Assembly: GCA_020634215.1 (NCBI GenBank)
Contig: JACKCD010000009.1
Span: 1 to 64,000 of the forward strand
Length of the DNA stretch: 64,000 bases
DNA from: Ardenticatenaceae bacterium
Lineage (GTDB): Bacteria; Chloroflexota; Anaerolineae; Promineifilales; Promineifilaceae
Direction: 5' to 3'
The translations under genes and the position numbers were made by a program. Below, in pieces: positions 62,422 to 64,000 of this stretch. Position 1 is the stretch's first letter, and each line of letters begins with the position of its first letter. The notes beneath the pieces were generated by a model that worked only from the letters and a program-made list of their open reading frames with translations, did not search any database and was not told where the DNA came from.

Positions 62422-63108
62422 ATGTTGCAACAAGCAGGCCTCAGTTGGAAAAAGTGCAAAAAACTGCTTGCCAAGGCAAACCCAGAGCAAAGAGCGGCGT
62501 ATGCGGCGCAGTTGGAGGATTTGTTCGTTGCCATGTGTGCTGATAAAGCTCGTCTAATCTACATTGACGAGGTTCATCTCCATCAGGATATGGATTTAGG
62601 CTACAGTTGGTCAACCAAGGGTCAGGCCGACTGGGTGCCCAGCCAGTCCCCTGGACTCTCAGCCAAACTCAATTGGTATGGTGCCTACGATTTTACCCAA
62701 GGTCAGTGCTTCCTTTGGCAAAACGGTCGCTGCAACAGCGATAACACGGTCGCGTTCTTGCAAGCATTATCCGAGTGGCTTGGCGAAAGCAAGCAAACCG
62801 TTTATATCATCATGGATGGCGCACCGTGGCATCGTTCCCACTTGGTTGCCACAACTGCTGACCAACTTGGGGTTGAATTGATTCGCTTGCCAGCCTACAG
62901 TCCAGACCTCAACCCAATTGAAGGGCTTTGGAAGTGGATGCGGGAAGAGGTGACGCAACGGTATTGTCATCCTTCACTTTCGGCCTTAGCTGATGCCTGT
63001 CATGCTTTTATTGAGCGCATTAACCTTGACCCGAATCGGCTGATTCAGCGTCTTTGGCCTAAATTTGACCTCGACCCTGATTATGAAAAACTATTGGTTT
63101 CAAATTGA
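62422..63108 (+). CDS. IS630 transposase, second frame (DDE domain)
   Basis: The frame is open from about 62251 and reads ITECVRTASPAEVALPGHRWTLKK before the first ATG (62422). It contains the second HTH and the DDE triad: IYIDEVHLHQDMDLGY (D), YIIMDGAPWHRS (D) and PDLNPIEGLWKWMR (E). The triad is complete, so the element could still be active if frameshifting works. The fused product would be about 360 aa, normal for IS630. Confidence 0.87.
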   Translation: MLQQAGLSWKKCKKLLAKANPEQRAAYAAQLEDLFVAMCADKARLIYIDEVHLHQDMDLGYSWSTKGQADWVPSQSPGLSAKLNWYGAYDFTQGQCFLWQNGRCNSDNTVAFLQALSEWLGESKQTVYIIMDGAPWHRSHLVATTADQLGVELIRLPAYSPDLNPIEGLWKWMREEVTQRYCHPSLSALADACHAFIERINLDPNRLIQRLWPKFDLDPDYEKLLVSN

Positions 63109-63388
63109 TTTGAGTATAGACAAGCAAGACACCTAAATCCTGCCCCCACCAGTTCCAACTACTATAACCTGACGGTTGTCCACTAGGGCCAGTAAAATAT
63201 TGTTGGCTTCCATGCGCGCCAGCAAAGTAGGCTCCGTAATGAGGGATACCATATTGATAATAAGCTACTTGTACCTTATAGGCATCTGTCCAAAATCCGG
63301 CATACACTGGTTTCTCAGTTGCGATTAAGGTTATCAGTGCCAGTGCCAAAACAAATATTGTTAGCAAGATTTTATGTCCTATTTTCAC
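63059..63388 (-). CDS. Small secreted protein, C-terminus altered by IS630
   Basis: About 109-aa exported protein with a clear signal peptide (KILLTIFVLALALITLIA, cut after VYA). GTG 63388 is chosen over ATG 63406 because AAGGAG lies eight bases before it. The mature part is Tyr/Gly/Trp-rich (YKVQVAYYQYGIPHYGAYF) with no recognised domain. From about 63117 the frame runs into the IS right end and adds about 19 residues (YTQINLKPIVFHNQGRGQI). Without the IS the gene would end at TAG after LGVLLV. Confidence 0.65.
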   Translation of the reverse strand: MKIGHKILLTIFVLALALITLIATEKPVYAGFWTDAYKVQVAYYQYGIPHYGAYFAGAHGSQQYFTGPSGQPSGYSSWNWWGQDLGVLLVYTQINLKPIVFHNQGRGQI

Positions 63389-63528
63389 AGATTGTCTCCT
63401 TAACATGTTGAAAAAGTTTGCCCAATAAGCCCCAATTATTTATTAGGGCTACTGATGATAAAGGGTATTATCGACATTATAAGCAGGTCGTTTCTAGCTT
63501 ACTAAACGCTTGCGTTTCAACTCTGTTT

Positions 63529-63852
63529 CTATTTCGTTTCAATTTGCAAGAAAGTTTTTAAGTAAATGCCAATGCCTCTTATTGTGACAATGGCAAAACT
63601 GGAGACGTGATGCTCATCCAACTTTTTCCGCAGGCGGCAAAGAGCAAGTCGAATGAGTTTGCTGTCTGATTGCTCACTGCTTTGGCAACCCCAAACGTCG
63701 GCTAAGATTTGCTCATAGGTGCAGATTTGGTTGGGGTTTTGCATAAGGTAAAACAGCAAATCAAATTCCTGTTTTGACAGAGAGAGTTCTTTTTGCTGGT
63801 GATAGAATTGGCGCATGGCTTTACTGACTGAGACAGAACCACACACAAACAT
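63529..63852 (-). CDS. OmpR/PhoB-type winged-helix DNA-binding protein
   Basis: 107-aa stand-alone winged helix. It starts with FVCGSVSVSK, then ELSLSKQEFDLLFYLMQNPNQICTYEQILADVWG (helix pair and start of recognition helix), RLALCRLRKKLDE (recognition helix) and IVTIRGIGIYL (wing). It is the effector domain of OmpR-type regulators with no receiver domain. It may regulate the secreted-protein gene or its own region; the target is unknown. From 63853 to the window end (64000) I see only AT-rich, gene-free sequence. Confidence 0.82.
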   Translation of the reverse strand: MFVCGSVSVSKAMRQFYHQQKELSLSKQEFDLLFYLMQNPNQICTYEQILADVWGCQSSEQSDSKLIRLALCRLRKKLDEHHVSSFAIVTIRGIGIYLKTFLQIETK

Positions 63853-64000
63853 AAACTTTTCTCCTGCTTTATGAAAGGCTGTTCTTAGTGCGACGCGACA
63901 TTATTGATATAAATTATACAACAGCAGTATATTATTTTTTTTTGCTAAAATGCAAGTTTTATCTTGGGAAAGCTGGGTGACGTTAGATCCGTTAGATCTC

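Larger units (their letters stand above)
61941..63116 (+). mobile_element. IS630-family insertion sequence
   Basis: Ends TACTCAAAA and TTTTGAGTA-type sequence (imperfect inverted repeats TACTCAAAATTAAATGTAACC and TACTCAAATCAATTTGAAACC) are flanked by a TA duplication (61939-61940 and 63117-63118), as expected for IS630/Tc1 elements. It carries one transposase read in two frames. It inserted exactly at the TA shared by the stop codons of the patatin gene and the convergent small secreted-protein gene. No AACGGCCGTT site occurs in it. Confidence 0.88.

Noticed and set aside
1..64000. CRISPR array
   Set aside because: Repeated words in intergenic hairpins are inverted and variable, with no regular spacer pattern and no cas genes.
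1..64000. Prophage or integrative element
   Set aside because: No integrase, tRNA-end duplication or phage structural genes seen; only two simple insertion sequences.
1..64000. tRNA or rRNA genes
   Set aside because: No cloverleaf or rRNA-like stretch was recognised by eye; a tRNA scan was not possible here.

Overview
The window looks like chromosomal DNA of a free-living, probably thermotolerant or environmental bacterium of the Chloroflexota type (Anaerolineae-like). This is an inference from the style of the proteins: a large NHL/cadherin-like/Pmp-repeat surface protein, a baeRF protein, an HtrA protease, and an sHdr operon of the kind seen in several non-proteobacterial sulfur oxidisers. 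No rRNA or marker gene is present to settle it. The sequence carries two mobile elements, one short non-autonomous element, and several frameshifts. Some frameshifts are single-base losses in homopolymers, so assembly error cannot be separated from real decay.

Layout. 1-10.4 kb: J-domain protein, HtrA protease, baeRF protein, MFS transporter, CitE-like lyase, hemolysin III family protein, SDR, DUF115-like protein, an antitoxin-like/HNH pair and a glycosyltransferase-like gene. 10.7-18.7 kb: one very large surface-protein gene on the minus strand, split into four reading-frame segments and lacking its 5' end. 18.7-22.7 kb: minus-strand hydrolase, VOC protein, S10 carboxypeptidase and P450. 22.9-28.4 kb: histone-deacetylase-like gene followed by a tract in which TenA, a thermonuclease and hydantoinase A are all broken by many frameshifts. 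28.8-32.1 kb: creatininase, cyclophilin, GNAT and metallophosphoesterase. 32.1-36.7 kb: a NarX-type histidine kinase split by an IS66 element, and its LuxR-type response regulator.

36.8-56.4 kb is the core of the window: about 20 co-directional genes forming a sulfur-oxidation locus of the sHdr type. Order: TusA, two DsrE-like sulfur carriers, HdrC1, HdrB1, HdrA, the conserved hypothetical sHdrH, an HdrC2-HdrB2 fusion, EtfB, EtfA, a three-gene partner-switch (cNMP-SpoIIE phosphatase, STAS protein, anti-sigma-type kinase), a membrane EMO-like iron-sulfur protein, two small proteins (winged-helix-like and zinc-ribbon), two lipoate-binding GcvH-like proteins (LbpA), two lipoate-ligase-like proteins (one without the usual lysine), an Mrp/ApbC ATPase, an unknown helical protein and a tandem rhodanese. 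Working model: persulfide sulfur is passed by rhodanese, DsrE and TusA to the Hdr-like complex and LbpA. Electrons then leave through EtfAB to the EMO-like protein and the quinone pool.

56.5-64 kb: dehydrogenase, PAC2 protein, D-threonine-aldolase-like enzyme, M20 amidohydrolase, patatin, an IS630-family element, a small secreted protein and a winged-helix protein.

Three genome-scale patterns stand out. The palindrome AACGGCCGTT occurs about 50 times by eye, and base composition usually flips from G-rich to C-rich across it. A 160-bp fold-back element occurs twice, each copy lying exactly between the two arms of a terminator-like hairpin. Families of intergenic hairpins built from repeated 7-9-base words fill most gaps between genes, above all in the sulfur operon.
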